From contig JBANSL010000009.1 in NCBI GenBank assembly GCA_037127255.1, positions 1,980,001 to 2,044,000 on the forward strand: a stretch of 64,000 bases of DNA. The letters run 5' to 3'. This DNA is from Persicaria tinctoria. Its lineage: Eukaryota > Streptophyta > Magnoliopsida > Caryophyllales > Polygonaceae. Below the pieces are notes generated by a model that saw only the letters and a list, made by a program, of their open reading frames with translations, did no database searches and was not told the origin of the DNA. Both the position numbers and the translations under genes were made by a program. Below are positions 10,348 through 22,721 of this stretch, one piece after another (the first letter of the stretch is position 1; every line of letters begins with the position of its first letter).

Positions 10348-12062
10348 CTGTTGACTACTACAGTGGTTGCGTATTTCATGGAATCGTATCTCTCTTTGGA
10401 AACTTTCAATAATTTGGATAGGAGTGTCAATTTCTGTTCCTGCATTGGTGCTCGCTTCACAGTTTCTACCAGGAAGAATTGCATATAAATGGGGCATATG
10501 ATCAGAATGGCAACTGACACCGTACCTGGCCGGGGATAACCAGAAAATGAACATCAAACTAAGGATCAACTAATTTAAGTTACGAATTTTATGCATCAAA
10601 AATCAAATGTTAAAACATGCCAAGGGAAAAACAAACCCCAAACACATATTTTTCTAGGGGGAAACCAAGCAAGAAGGTTTCCTATGACATGTGAAGCAGA
10701 AAATAATCCGGTAATCCAGCTAAATGCTGCAGCTCTTTTGGATTCTTTGAGTACATCTGCCTGTCTTATAAAAGGTTTTTCAGTCTGAATCAATCTAAGC
10801 TCCATTAAAATAAATGAACTTTGAATTGATGTATTGGAGGATGTGGACTTTACCACATAGGAAACAGAAATGCAGAAAATACTCCCTTGACTCAGAATAT
10901 AGGATATGGTACGGAGAACATAGTATCCATACACGGCTCCTTTGGACTGGTTGATAGCGAGTAATGCTGAAAAGATGGAAAGAGACGTCAAGGATCGCTC
11001 TGGTAGCAAACCAATTACCTCTTCTATATATATATGGGTAATTTCAGATGATCGAGCTTGGTTCAGATCCTTGGCACATGAACAAATCCATTAACGAGGT
11101 ATTTAAATCTACAGGCTTATATATTGAATTACAATTACCGAAGGGGAAAATCGAAGTTGACACTACAAGGAGGAGGAGAGGTTTCCGGCCATACTCATCA
11201 GAAAGCTGGCCTAAGAGTGGAAGGACCACCATTTGAAATATTCCAACGACCTGCACCCGGAAAGCAAATAACATTAATTACTTGATAAATGCGTCGAAAA
11301 ACATATGCAACTACCTGCAAGGGTATGGTATGTGGGGATTAGATTCAATTATTCAAAGATATTTTAACATTCCCATTATTGAGATGGGAATGAACAAAAA
11401 TCGTCCCACATCGAAAGTTTGAAAAAAATAAAGTCTAATAAATAATTGCCAATTGGTTTATCGAGTGGAAAATGGCCTCAAAAACTGAAATAGTTATTGC
11501 AAAGAATTCAAGCTTATTAGGATCGGGATTCTATGATCAAATCACAACAGGGTCTATGTTTAGTTACACAACTATTTTTCGACCTAACAGCAGCCAGCAG
11601 GGAGGAGAGTCTTACACTGCTATTGCAAATTTACCTCACTAATGACTAAACCAAACATAGTGTAGTGTAGACGTGAAATTGGACCAAATTATAAGCTTCT
11701 GTTTGGTAAACCCTAAGCAGGAGCTAGCTTGAAGATCAAAGCACTAGCTATACCTAAAAATGATAGCCGCAAACCAGTCAAAATTTCACTGAAGTCGGAA
11801 TTCAAACTCTGGTGATCGATGAAAAAGGAAAAGGAAAAGGGAATTGAAATTGAAGAGGAAAGAGATCAGAAGGAAATACGGTTTGTTGGAGGCCGTTGAG
11901 GTAGATGGCGGCGGCGCAGGTGGATTCGTCTTGGCAGAGAGCGGAGGAGATGAAGTCGACAAGGACGGAGACGGTCATTTCTTCGGCGATCCAGTGGAAG
12001 CAGAGGGGGAGAAGCAGGTGGATCAAGGGCCGGAGATCTCTCACCGTCGCATAGCAGTCCAT
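10348..12062 (-). CDS. MFS transporter (HIAT1/tetracycline-transporter-like), N-terminal five exons
   Basis: Membrane transporter of the major facilitator superfamily, resembling plant hippocampus-abundant-transcript-like proteins (Arabidopsis At2g16970-16990 group); the substrate is unknown. Exons read right to left: 12062-11880, 11250-11139, 10966-10854, 10760-10637, 10525-10348, all joined in frame at GT/AG sites. Exon 1 gives the N-terminus and TM1 ([17 protein letters not shown]). Exon 2 gives TM2 and the MFS loop motif [11 protein letters not shown]. Exon 3 gives [16 protein letters not shown]. Exon 4 contains [18 protein letters not shown]. Exon 5 encodes [13 protein letters not shown] and a cytoplasmic stretch. 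The residues at the exon 4/5 boundary (about [12 protein letters not shown]) are unlike the family's usual LARFLPE-type sequence; a compensated shift or mis-drawn splice site is possible. About half of a normal protein is present. The remaining exons would lie left of base 1, beyond the copia block in intron 5. Confidence 0.85.
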
Positions 12063-12159
12063 TTTTCAAACCTGATCGAGAGAGAGGGGTGAAGGAGATG
12101 GTTAATCCGGAGGGATGAGGGCTGTTTTCTGAATTGGAAATTGGGAGGGAAATGTATGT

Positions 12160-12172
12160 ATATATACTGCTG
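12160..12172 (-). promoter_or_regulatory. TATA-like box upstream of the MFS gene
   Basis: The minus strand reads AGTATATATACAT about 100 bases upstream of the ATG at 12062, a plausible plant core promoter. Position and sequence are observed; use is inferred. Confidence 0.5.
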
Positions 12173-12794
12173 AAACTGCTGGGGTGGGCCCACCACAACC
12201 TCCACTCCAGGGCTCGTGGCTGGCTCGTGCTTCTCCTCAGTCCCGCACGCACCTTTCTCTTGCCCTTCTCGGCTTACATTCTATACGGCTCGGCTTGGCT
12301 CGCCACGCCTCGCCTCACTCGCTCGTCTTCTCTCCTTTTACCATTCTTTTCTTTGGTTTGGTGTGGCTCTTAATTTCTTACTAGTACTTTTTCCGTACCT
12401 TGTACGGGTGAGTATTTTCATTGAAATTTATACTTCTCCCTCGTACCATAAATATATTTTATTTTATTTGAATTGTTATCATGCTATCCATTACATTTAA
12501 ATAAAAAAGAACTTACATCTCTCAAATTGAAAAATTCTTCTTGATTGATGACCCAAGAGTCTAAGACACATTGCACACTTATAACTCAAGGGTTGTGTGC
12601 CATCTTTAAAAGTTTAAATCCGTTGATCTCATTAGTTTCCACTTCAGACTTTTCCTCAATTACAGGACTATAGAAATGAGAGCATAGCCATCAAAGTAAT
12701 TGATGGATTGCGAATGATAATTTATCAAAGTTAAAATCAATTGAGCAACCCTTACGGGCCAAGATGGGATGAGACATGTCCCTCAAATAAAAAA
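12173..12794. other. Intergenic sequence between the MFS promoter and the Mutator-like element
   Basis: GC-rich near the gene and AT-rich beyond about 12,400. Overlapping short open frames on the plus strand (12134-12500) are low-complexity Leu/Ser-rich translations of the gene's pyrimidine-rich upstream region and do not look coding. Nothing else recognised. Confidence 0.5.
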
Positions 12795-12860
12795 GGGGAA
12801 TTATTAGTAAATACCCCACTTTGATATTTGGTTTGCAAAAATACCTAATTTTGAAAACAA
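12795..12860 (+). repeat. Left terminal inverted repeat candidate of the MULE
   Basis: Begins GGGGAATTATTAGTAAATAC and contains GGTTTGCAAAAATACC. The reverse complement of 26,248-26,305 aligns with it through AAATAC..CC and GGTTTGCAAAA at roughly 65-70 percent by eye. Confidence 0.42.
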
Positions 12861-13991
12861 TTACATCAAATATGTGGAAATTTACAAAAATACCTTATTT
12901 TATTCTCAAAACTACCCACCCCCAAAAATTTAGGAAAAAAAAAGTTCAATATTTTAGATATTTTTTTATTTTCTGATATTTTTAAATTATATTAAATAAT
13001 CAAATAATAATAAAAATCTGAAATAAAAAAAATCTCTATCCCCTTCATCCGAACTATAGACCCGACCCCCAAATCCCAATCCCAATCCCAATCCAAACCC
13101 CAACCAAAACACACAACCCATCCCTATCCGGCTCCGTCGGCCCCAACCCCAGGACTCCGGCGCTCACTCCATCACTCGCGTCTCCGGCTCCGTCGCATGC
13201 GCCTACACTTCCCCGGCCCTTACCCTCCGACCCTGTGCGAGCATTCCGGCGCAATCAGTCTCCGGCTCTGGCCTCGACCCCAAGAGCAGACCAACCCTCC
13301 GGCTCCATCAGGCCACCTTGCGACTCGTCTGGATAGAAAATCGCTCGAGTCTCGACTTCCCGAAGGTAAAAAAAGACTGTTTGAAGATAAAATTTAGTTC
13401 TTCATTCTTTGATAGATATTTGTACTCCGATTTGTGATGAAAAGTATGTTCTCTTGTATTCCCATCCCGAAATGTTGAGGAACTGACATCCGATTTGGTG
13501 TACCCTTATAGTTAATTTTCATTTTAAGAACTTCAATTTGTGTTTAATGGCCACTTCCATTGCTTGGTTTTGCTAATACAATCATGCTTTGTTCTGAAAC
13601 TGATCTTTGTCCAGGAATCACAAACATAGCTCAAAATCCATCCTTGTCTGTTGGATTTTTTTCTGTTTTGAGTTCCCCTTATATTGCTAATTATGGATCA
13701 TGCCCTTGTTTTCTCACTAGCAGTATAGCTGCATATTGGTAGTTGCTTGACTGATGATATTGCTTGACCAATAAACAATCCTCCCTCTTGCTTGGTCAAT
13801 TTCTAGGGGTTTCCCCCTTTTGCTTAAATTTTGTGGTTGTCCATCAGTATTTAGTTATTTGGATGGATTTTCTTTAGGTTTTTTTTTTTCATATTGATTG
13901 TTAATTTCTTCAATTTGAATATGAATGCCAGAGATTACAGATTTGTGGGTTAAGGCTATAAGAACTACTCAAGAACTTCTCAGTAACTTCT
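12861..13991 (+). other. Noncoding upstream region of the Ulp1-type gene
   Basis: AT-rich to about 13,030, then a C-rich stretch (13,050-13,330) with a short CCCAATC-type tandem repeat at 13,073-13,096, then AT-rich sequence up to the presumed start codon. It may hold the promoter and 5' leader with introns. No confident coding exon was recognised. Confidence 0.4.
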
Positions 13992-16900
13992 ATGACTATT
14001 ACAAGAGGAGGGAAGGCGACGAAAGCAAGTCCTTTAGGGGCAAAGGGTAAAAGGAAGAGGATCCTTGAGTTAGATGACTCAAATGGCACGGAAGATGTGG
14101 GTACTAGTACAAGCAAGTTGAAACCTAAAACATCTACTCCTCAACCAGAAGTGCAAGTTAGTACAACTCATCTTTAATATAATTCAAATCATTTCTCTGA
14201 GTTATTTAGTTAGTCTATAACTGAACTTCATCATGCATGTGAAATTGAAATATAAGAGGGAAAGTATGTTTTATGGGAGAATAAACCAAAACTCTAGGCT
14301 TGCATATCTTCAGCTAATTGAGGACAAATTATCCCCTAGAATATGGCAGCTAGTTTTAGATGGGCCCTTCGGGAAAATTGTGAAGATGATAAAGTCAGTG
14401 AAGCTATCGTCTCAGCTGTTGCACCATGTGTTTTTTAGACAAATAGAGTGTAAAAAGAAATGGGAGACATGGTATGAAGTGGATGGGAAAATTTGTCGTT
14501 TTTCCCTTAAAGAATTTAGGCTACTTACTGGGTTGAATTGCCACGGATATGAGGACCTGGAAAAGGACAATCGTGCTATGATTTCATTGCTAAGAGGGAC
14601 CAAAATCAGTATTGCAGAACGTTCGAGTCTGTTCATAGACGCTGAAGAGAACACTACCCGAAAACTTAAGCTGGCTCTTTTGCTGATTTTGGAGGGTGTT
14701 ATCCTAGGTGGCAACAAAAAGCGCTACGTCGACTCTGCACATGTGAAATTGCTTGATGATATGGATCGATTCAATAATTTCCCATGGGGTAGGATTGCTT
14801 ATTTGGAGCTGCATGACAGTTTGACGAATTCTCTAAGTAGACGACTTGCAACCAATGCAAAATCACAAGTCAGTTCTTCAGCTTGTCGAACAGGGTATAC
14901 CATGAAAGGTTTACCTCTCATTTTCCAGGTAAACGTGTGCATATAATAACGTTTTCTTTGAATGCTCTTGTAATTTGTTAATATTCATAGAAGTGGGTGT
15001 AAACTCACATGAATTTTCATTCTTACCTGATCAGTTAGGTTAATCATGGGATTGCACTCCCATTGGCTTCTTAGTTCTTATTGACTCTGAGTGTCTGATA
15101 ATTTGGTGTTGTCATGTCACTGTTGTATGCTCTTTTCAAATATAATATTGTTACGATGGGGACAAGATGTGGCTAGTTGGTGGTGTTGTGTTGTTGGGCA
15201 TTTAGAGTAGAGGCAAAATACATGAAGTAATTTGTTAATGTTCATAGGAAAATGTATAAACTCACATGACTTTTATATGAATGCAGATATGGGTATTTGA
15301 AGCGGTCCTAGACATTGGCTCCAAGTGTGCAGCTAGGCTTGATGAATGTGTCATTCCACGCTGTTTACGTTGGCACTCTAATGTTACACATGACCATGTT
15401 ATGATTAGCACTTTGTTACAAAGGCACATAGAAGTCAAATCAATTCTTCTGGAGGAGGAAGGTGAAGAGAATATGTTAGACGACTACGACTTCTTTGATG
15501 AAGTAGTCGATGAGTACCTTGATGACCATGTGAAGAATCTGGAGGACAATCATAAAAGAAGTGTTGACAGGGAACAAATGAAGGCGGATGAACAATTCCC
15601 TATCAATAATGACATTGGTGCATCAAGCGAGATCCTATCGGCATTCAAAGCATTCGGTGACACTATTTTGAGGCAAGGAAAAGAGTTAGCTGATAAGGTA
15701 GATAAGAAAGGAAATGAATTGTCCACGAGGATGCAGAGGCTTGAAAGGGACTTCACAAATCTAAAGAATTACTTGTCGAAGAGAAAAGATGGTGACTCTT
15801 CCAAGAAGGATGCGGCAGATAGTAGAAGGGGTGAACCCGACAGGGAAAACAACAAGTTATGACATCTTCGAATTTATAAGTTTATGAAATTGTAGATGTT
15901 CAATTTTTCAAGATTAAAAGTCATGTTTTATATGTTACTCACAAGGAGGAAGGTAGTTTTTTTACTTACATTGATTGCCAATTTAGCATGCATCTTCAGA
16001 CTACGAATGGGATGAAACCAATGATGAGGTCGCCGATGGAAACCTGTACACTGCGGACAGTAGAAAAGAGGATGGAAAAGAGTTAGTTGTTGAGAAGCCA
16101 GTCCAGGTAACCTATGTAAATAGATGTTCGAAAGATGTTCGATAAAACTAATTTTCATGTGGTTTGATATTAGAGTGACACTGACAAACATGTGTCCCCT
16201 GGATGTGATAATAAGGGATTACAATTGATTCAAGGAAGCGTAGAGCCCAGACAGGATGTCGTACAAGAAGCAGGAGGGAAGTATTATACTCGGTCCAGCA
16301 AGAGTACAAATCCAGGGGAAGAAGTCATTACACAGCCAATACCTCGAGCGAAAAAATATGGGAGGCTCCCTGATAATTACGAGGTGGGTGTAGTGACATG
16401 GAAGATGAAAAATACAAGTGTTCAAGGGGCTTTCAGAATTACTGGATTGGCTTGCGTCAGAGAGGTTAGTGACTTATTTTTTGTTCTTATGTGATGGCGT
16501 GCAAAATATAGTTGCTTATATTTATGTCACTGGTTTGATGTGTCAGCCCCAATTGCCGACAAAGCCCGATTGGAATTGCCCTCAACAAAGGATTCTTTAA
16601 GGCCCTTATAGAACCACAAGAGTGGTTAACTTCCGAGGTAAAATATTTGTATTGTAAATAAAATTTAATCTTAGAACGATTTTTCATCGATAACATTAAA
16701 TGACTATCAATCGGGTATGTTTTAGCACATGGAACAAGTCCTGTACTTCCTACGTGAACTAGTCCATGGACAATCAGATAAGCACAAGGAGGTGGTAGTG
16801 CTAGACTCATGGTGGGTTGCCAACCTGGAGAAGGAGGAGATTATGTTCAAATATTGCGAAGGAGAACTACCACATCTTTATGGTAAGAGCTGGAATGACA

Positions 16901-17401
16901 TCAAGTTCATTTATATCCCATTCAACTTTGAAGACAAACATTGGGTGGCTCTACAAATTGACCTCAACAAGTGGTGCATAAATGTGTACGATTCAAATGT
17001 TGCTCTTAACCGGGAGAACCAGGTGAAAACTCTTTTAACTATGGTTATTGAAAAGCTTCCGATGGTGTTGGAAAGATATGAGCCTCTGGCAAAGAAGTAT
17101 GCACAGTTTGGTATATCTCCTTTGAGTGTCAATCGAGTGAAAGGTTTGGAAACAAACGAGCGTGTGTAAGTGCATCTACCAACCTTTTTATGTGTTTTTT
17201 TGAAGTTTTTCCACTTATAATCCTTATTACTCATGGTGTCAATGAATTTGCAGGGGGGGTTGTGGGGTGTACACGCTCAAATATATTGAACTTCTAATTG
17301 CTGGGAAGACGGAGTTGTTAGATGTTTCAGACAAGAATGTTGATTTGTTTAGGAACGAGCTGACGCATAACATCTTCAACTGCAAGTGGAACAAGGGCTA
17401 A
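13992..17401 (+). CDS. DUF1985 / Ulp1 C48-type cysteine protease, MULE-associated, multi-exon
   Basis: A multi-exon gene read by GT/AG sites: about 13992-14154, 14257-14928, 15287 to about 15,850, about 15,993-16,107, about 16,174-16,382, one or two short exons to 16,638, 16726-17165, 17254-17401. The second exon carries a DUF1985-like region (FSLKEFRLLTGLNCHGYE; LLILEGVILGGNKKRYVD). The third is acidic and charged with a coiled-coil look. The last two form the Ulp1/SENP protease fold: His in FEDKHWVALQID, Asp in CINVYDSN and Cys in GGCGVYTLKYIE, which is only completed by joining the last two exons. Such genes are known in plant Mutator-like elements. Whether the product removes SUMO is inferred. 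The middle exon limits are uncertain, but no clear inactivating stop lies in the catalytic exons. Confidence 0.75.
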
Positions 17402-18229
17402 CAATTTTATGGCGCAAACTTAGTTGTTTCGTTTAGCCTAATACTTTATCTATTATCTAGTGTTTTTGTTCGACATGAATAGGTTCATGTACGATGCTAC
17501 AATTACTTTTGGATTTTTGTGGTGGTGTATTGGATACTTATGGTTATGTCTGTCTGTTCTTGGAGTAGTTTAGCTTAGTACTTATTGTGTACAGAAAATC
17601 AATCTCTCAACTATGATTGTTTTGGATTGTTCTTGTGTCATCTCAAACTTAGGGTAAATGGAAAACAATTCCTTCTCTTTCAAAGCCTTGAAAATTGCTG
17701 ATCGGCCTTGATGAGTTTTAAGAGCCAAGTTTGAGAATGTGAAGCTCGATGTAAATGGAGGCTCGGGTTGACTTTACTTTGTATTTTGAAACATGTACAA
17801 AATTTCTCATACATTACTATGCATATGAACAAATAAGAGATGAGTTCAGAAATGCCTATAGGCATTGTGTGGGGGTTTTACAGCTGAATTGTATGAGAAA
17901 ATCAGAAATCCTTGATGAGTTTTTCCCAGTAATGACAGGATCAATAATTACACTGTCAGGATGTAAACCAAATAACGGCATGGTAAACACGAACCATACA
18001 ATAACAATCTCATGAAATAAAATGTCTACTGGAGTTTTTTTATAGAAAAAACAGAATACTGTTGTGAGCCTAATTCGCCATGTTTTATAATTACTTTTAT
18101 ATCGATTTCTGCATGCATTTCATACATTTGGGTTAGAATAATACAAAATCTGTGTAGTTTACACTTATTTGCAATATATGGAGGTCTACACAAGTTTTGG
18201 TTATATTTCGCAGAAATCGGACGCACTTT
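17402..18229. other. 3' flank of the Ulp1-type gene, no gene seen
   Basis: AT-rich sequence without recognisable protein motifs; open frames here (for example 17755-18015) have no family resemblance and no repeats were recognised. It could hold the 3' UTR and polyadenylation site. Confidence 0.4.
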
Positions 18230-20040
18230 GGAGCTTAAAGGAAAGTCATGAAGAAGCTAAGAATGGTGCAGCCGTAGAAAATGCCATTTTTCGGTATTCA
18301 TCATTCGGAATCAAGCTTTGATGTCTTCATGAAAGTTGTAGCACTCGAAAAGAGCTTTCCAACGCATGGTCATATGCGTTAATCCGACAAACGAGGACTC
18401 GGGAAAGTGCGTTTCAAGAACATAGCAGAAAGCTGAGAGAACTCTACTCGACATCGACTAGCCTCTACTCGATCTCGACAAGGGTTGTTCGACCACACCT
18501 TGTCAAGCAGAGCTGATCGAGGACACTGAGTCAGAGACAACCCGATCCCGCAACTCTACTCGATCTCGAGGAGATCTAGACGAGATCGACGAGCCCCGAG
18601 TCCAGATCCGAGCCGGTCGAGCAGAGCCACCCGGGAAGACCTAGTCGATGAGCCAATCCTACTCGAGACAGAGGAGGGCTACTCGAGATCGACTAGACCT
18701 ATGAGTCATATCCGAGACACATCGAGCACCAGCTAGCCGAGACGCCGAGTCGACCAACAATCCTACTCGAGACAGATGAGGGCTACTCGAGATCGACAAG
18801 ATCCTTGTCGAGATCGACGACGGTCCCAGAAGACGCGTTACTCAGTTTGACGAATCCTACTCAGTATAGGGTTGCTTGGGCTAGAAGATTTGCCGATTCT
18901 ATCCGAAATCATCAAGACACATCATGAAGGAAGAGATCTATCCATTAAAGACATTTAGATATATTTAGATTTAATTTCCTTTTTGCAATTTATTTATCAT
19001 TAAAGCTTTTAGATATAATTTTAGATATAGATAGGAGATTCTATCCTTGAGTAGCAATGATTAGAAGCCTAAAAATAAAGCCCATGTGGCTCAGTTTTAT
19101 TCATTCAATTTCAGTCAAAGACAAGTAGTTCCACAGAGACAGTTTAGGAGTTCGAAGGTTTTAGGGTTTTGGCATTCAACGAGAGTTGGATAGCCGAGAT
19201 TGTAAAGTCTTGGAATATAGTTTATTGTAAGTTGTTTCTTTTCAATCAATGATGTCTGAGTTTGTGATGAAGCGCGAGTAGTCCACCCACTTTTAGGGTT
19301 GGGGCGAGCCCGACGATAGCCATGCGCAATTGAGGTAAAAGATCCGACCTTTATCATGTTTTGAGCATTTTCCTACTTGTTTATGTGCTTATTACCCATC
19401 TAATGGATATCCATGCTAACAACTTGGATTGTAAACATAAAATCAGTAGAGACAATTAGGGTTTCTTGAAAGAATTGTCTAATTGTTGGAAAAGGCGAAA
19501 GCTTGGTCCTTTGATGCAATTCATATGATTATCTGTTTTATCTCTGCCTTATGCATGCTTGGTTATCGTTGTTGCAAACCCCAATCTTGGAAGTCCTTTC
19601 ATATTAAGTTTAAAGTTCGAAATCCCAAAGCCTTTGCATTTATTTAATTTCGTTTTACTTTCTGCCCTCGTCGATCTCGACCAAGCCCTGGTCGATCTCG
19701 ACTACTGATCCTCGACCCATAGCCGCCGTAGCTTATTTGTGCAGGAAATCGACAAGCCAACTCGAAGTCGACAAGGACTGTACTCGATATCGAGTAGCCC
19801 CTTGTCAATATCGAGTAGCCCGTGCCGAGTTGCTGCTGCTGTGTTCGACTGTCCAATCTTCTGTCGACTACTCTAGTCGAGATCAAGGACCCTGTTGTCG
19901 ACTTCTGGCCGTGAGACTCCACCGCTGCCTAGGATCCGCTGACACGCTTCCCCGTGGATCGATCCCGACTTCCCGCTGCTACATCAGGAGGAGGTCTTGT
20001 AATTATTTGCGTGGGCAGAATCTGGTTTGATTTATATTTG
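18230..20040. repeat. Noncoding repeat-derived block rich in TCGA-type motifs
   Basis: Dense variants of CTACTCGAGATCGAC and CTCGATCTCGAC occur at 18,440-18,840 and again at 19,665-19,890. Within it CAATCCTACTCGAGACAG plus a following GAGGGCTACTCGAGATCGAC block occurs twice, about 109 bases apart (near 18,654 and 18,763). Text such as AGAGCTTTCCAACGCATGG and GGATCGATCCCGACTTCCCG resembles untranslated parts of plant LTR retrotransposons. No coding domain, clear LTR pair or TSD was found. Probably a decayed LTR-element fragment inside the MULE. Confidence 0.45.
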
Positions 20041-20137
20041 TTATATTTCATACTTGATTTCCTCCTACAACAAATACTAATCCATGAACTAACTAAACAA
20101 AGTTTAAGATAAGCAACAAATAAACCAATTCAACCAA

Positions 20138-20231
20138 CATAAACAAAGTTGAAGAGAACTAAAACATAAACAAAGTTGAAGAGAACTAAAACATAAACAA
20201 AGTCGAAGAGAAGCAAAACATAAACAAAGTC
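20138..20231. repeat. 27-bp tandem repeat, about 3.5 copies
   Basis: The unit CATAAACAAAGTTGAAGAGA plus seven more bases repeats at 20138, 20165, 20192 and partly at 20219, with a few substitutions in the third copy. It lies just downstream of the transposase relic. Confidence 0.85.
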
Positions 20232-20264
20232 CACCAATATGAGAGCTGTATGGAAACCATGTTG

Positions 20265-21817
20265 CTAGGACCCTGCCCTTGATGTACTGGGCCTAGTACA
20301 GTTACACTGATTATGACCCTTGGTTCCGCACCTACCACATTTTCGCATCTTCGACCAATCCTTCTCCCAGGGTGCACGATATCTATTTACCTTGGGTCTC
20401 CCAACCGTGCTCTGTTAGCTTTGTGGTAGCTGGTCTTGACTCTCATTTCTTGCATCAACTCTTGTAATTCTGATGCTCTTGGCCCTTTACCCCCACGTTG
20501 GTACCTAACATCAATAACAATGGTTTATATCAATATTCATAGGCATATTCAACCAATGAGAAAAAATTAACTCTTACTTGTGAAGTATTTTATTGGCAAT
20601 GAACGTTGAGCTAGCTTGTTTGTGGTGGTTGTGCTTTATTCCTATGCCGCAAGTGTGTTGCGGGACAAACTGCCTCACTTGAAACAGACTGGTCTTTCGA
20701 AAGGTTATTCCACGACACTTGAAAGTACATTCCTTGCTGATGCAGCCCACCGCATATGTGTTTTTATCGGATTTCTTCACATCTAATTAGAAGCAGTTTT
20801 CCAGCGCCATGGCATTTAGTGCATCCTTCAACTCTTCCTTTGAATTGAAATACACTTCATTCCTTACTAATTTTTTACTATTATCGGTCCCTTCTATTTG
20901 GTTATGATCATCCTCCCAATCAACATCCTTCAACATTTTAGCATCCTTGCGAGTACGATAATAGTTTTCCTCCATCCCTTTCACCTCTTGGATAAAACCT
21001 TCATTCACAACATCAAAACCAGAATTTTCATCGTCCCTTTTTCCCTCTCCATACCACTGGTCCTGCAGGCCTTTATCTTCCGTCCATCCTTCACCAGCAT
21101 CATAATCATCTTGAAACATACGATCTTCTCTATCAGGACTACCCAAGTCAATGAAGTTGTGTCCTCTTTTCCTTGATGAAAACTCTATAGTCCCTTCATC
21201 GTATACTCTTTTCCTTGATGACGGCTCTATATCCTCATCATCATCATCGCTGCTTAGTGATACAATTTGAGGACATTTCGACTTTCTTTGAAAATATTTC
21301 CGAACATCTCCAGTGTTGGATTTGTCACCCAGTAATTCACACCGGTTATCATCATCGATGATTTCATCTAATGACCTATCGACATGAGCATATGGCCTGA
21401 CGACGTCTACTACCTCCCTGTCTGGACCAACTTCGTCTTGACTTTGTGTTGCCTGTGGTGCGGATAGAGGAACTGTTGTATGCTCCATTGAACTCTTCCA
21501 CTGTAGAATCGGCTTCATTTCATACTCATTCTCCATCAATTGCCCATCTTTCTTCCTTACGAGGCTTGTGTACAATTCAATAGGCCACATAGACGCTTTT
21601 GACTTCAAATTCAGAAGCAGTTCTCTCTTAGAGATGAAATGTATTTCAATTCAATTTCATACCTGTCGGGATCAAAACTTAACTTCTCGGCCATTTTCTC
21701 CTTAATCGTCTCGTACTTGATATTGTCACTAATAACAACTCCTTTAGCCAATTGCTTTCCTTCATAGGTCCACTTGGTTCCACTGACCCTCCACTCACCA
21801 TTGGTTATCAATGACAT
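20265..21817 (-). pseudogene. MuDR-type (MULE) transposase relic, catalytic domain deleted
   Basis: Read leftward. A PB1-like N-terminal piece (from 21817; WRVSGTKWTYEGKQLAKG, then DPDRYEIELKYIS) is followed by a long acidic linker. Then comes the MuDR DNA-binding region: NEVYFNSKEELKDALNAMA, KKSDKNTYAVGC, QHTCGIGIKHNHHKQASSTF. An intron (donor about 20,579, acceptor about 20,513) leads to SELQELMQEMRVKTSYHKAN. After about 20,400 the sequence jumps directly to the C-terminus: GRPKVNRYRAPWEKDWSKM, then the zinc knuckle CGRCGTKGHNQCNC (CX2CX4HX4C), with stop at 20265. The DDE catalytic core and SWIM finger that should lie between are missing, and the two sides are out of frame. Other lesions: stop TAA at 20787-20789 and stop TGA at 21611-21613 with a frame change. 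It cannot encode an active transposase. Confidence 0.85.
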
Positions 21818-22170
21818 ATAGTAATCGTTTTGACCTACAAGTAATGAATATCATATGAATATGGACGAAATAAGTATCATAACAAACAAATTGATAGGAA
21901 ATTATTGTGATGAAGATCTCACCCTTGACTGTGATACCAATCAATCGAAGATCAAGCGATTCCACCGGAAGATATGAGGCGACAATGATTTACGAAGATA
22001 AAGTTTAAGTGTTGTTAGAGCTGGCGGGGGTGGGTAATATATTGGAGGGAATATCTAGTAGGAGGCAGCAATCTCCCGCCGATTTTTGATCATATCCTGT
22101 CAGTATTCATATTTAAGATTGTCAACAACCCCAAATATCCTGTCACTATGGATAATTATACCGAAGATAT
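21818..22170. other. MULE sequence 5' of the transposase relic, ending in the target site of the LTR element
   Basis: Noncoding upstream flank of the transposase remnant. It contains a CCTGTCA motif that recurs beyond the inserted LTR element (25,730-25,970), so the two sides were once contiguous. The last five bases, GATAT (22166-22170), are the left target duplication of the LTR element. Confidence 0.55.
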
Positions 22171-22719
22171 TGATACAATCCGGAAACATCAAATTGGCAA
22201 ACAACAAAGCAACTGAGATTTATTCAAGGATTTGAAGTGATGAAGATTAATGATCCATGATTGTATTATATTTTTATTGTTTAGTTAACTTTAGTCTATC
22301 CTATTATTTAATAAGTCTGAATATTTAATAAGTAGTAGTTTTTATATTATTGAACAATATTATATTATGGATGGGCTTTAGGAATTCGTTAGAAAAGCCC
22401 ATTAGGGTATTTTAAGCTATTAGGCTTTTATGTGTTGCTATTTAAGTACTTTATGATTAATGAAAAAGAGGAGATCCTGAATTTTAGAAAAAAATAGTGT
22501 CTCATTAGAAACCCTAGAGAGCGAGAAGCTTTCAACCGTTCGAGAGATTCGAACACTAAGGACCGTGAGAAGCAGCGCTGAGGATCTGTTCTTGTCGTGA
22601 GATTCGACAAGGATCGATACTCGTGGTTCCAAAGGCGTTTGTGAGATTCGGGCATTTGCGGGATCGAACTCGACTACCTATCGAAAGATCGGGCACCCTT
22701 AGGCGTGAGATTCGCATCA
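22171..22719 (+). repeat. Left LTR of the non-autonomous element
   Basis: 549 bp, matching 25125-25673 with scattered substitutions and no net length difference. Ends GCATCA immediately before the primer site. Confidence 0.92.
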
Positions 22720-22721
22720 AG

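Noticed and set aside
13054..13397. Short frames on both strands in the C-rich leader
   Set aside because: Low-complexity translation of a CCCAATC-type repeat and GC-rich DNA.
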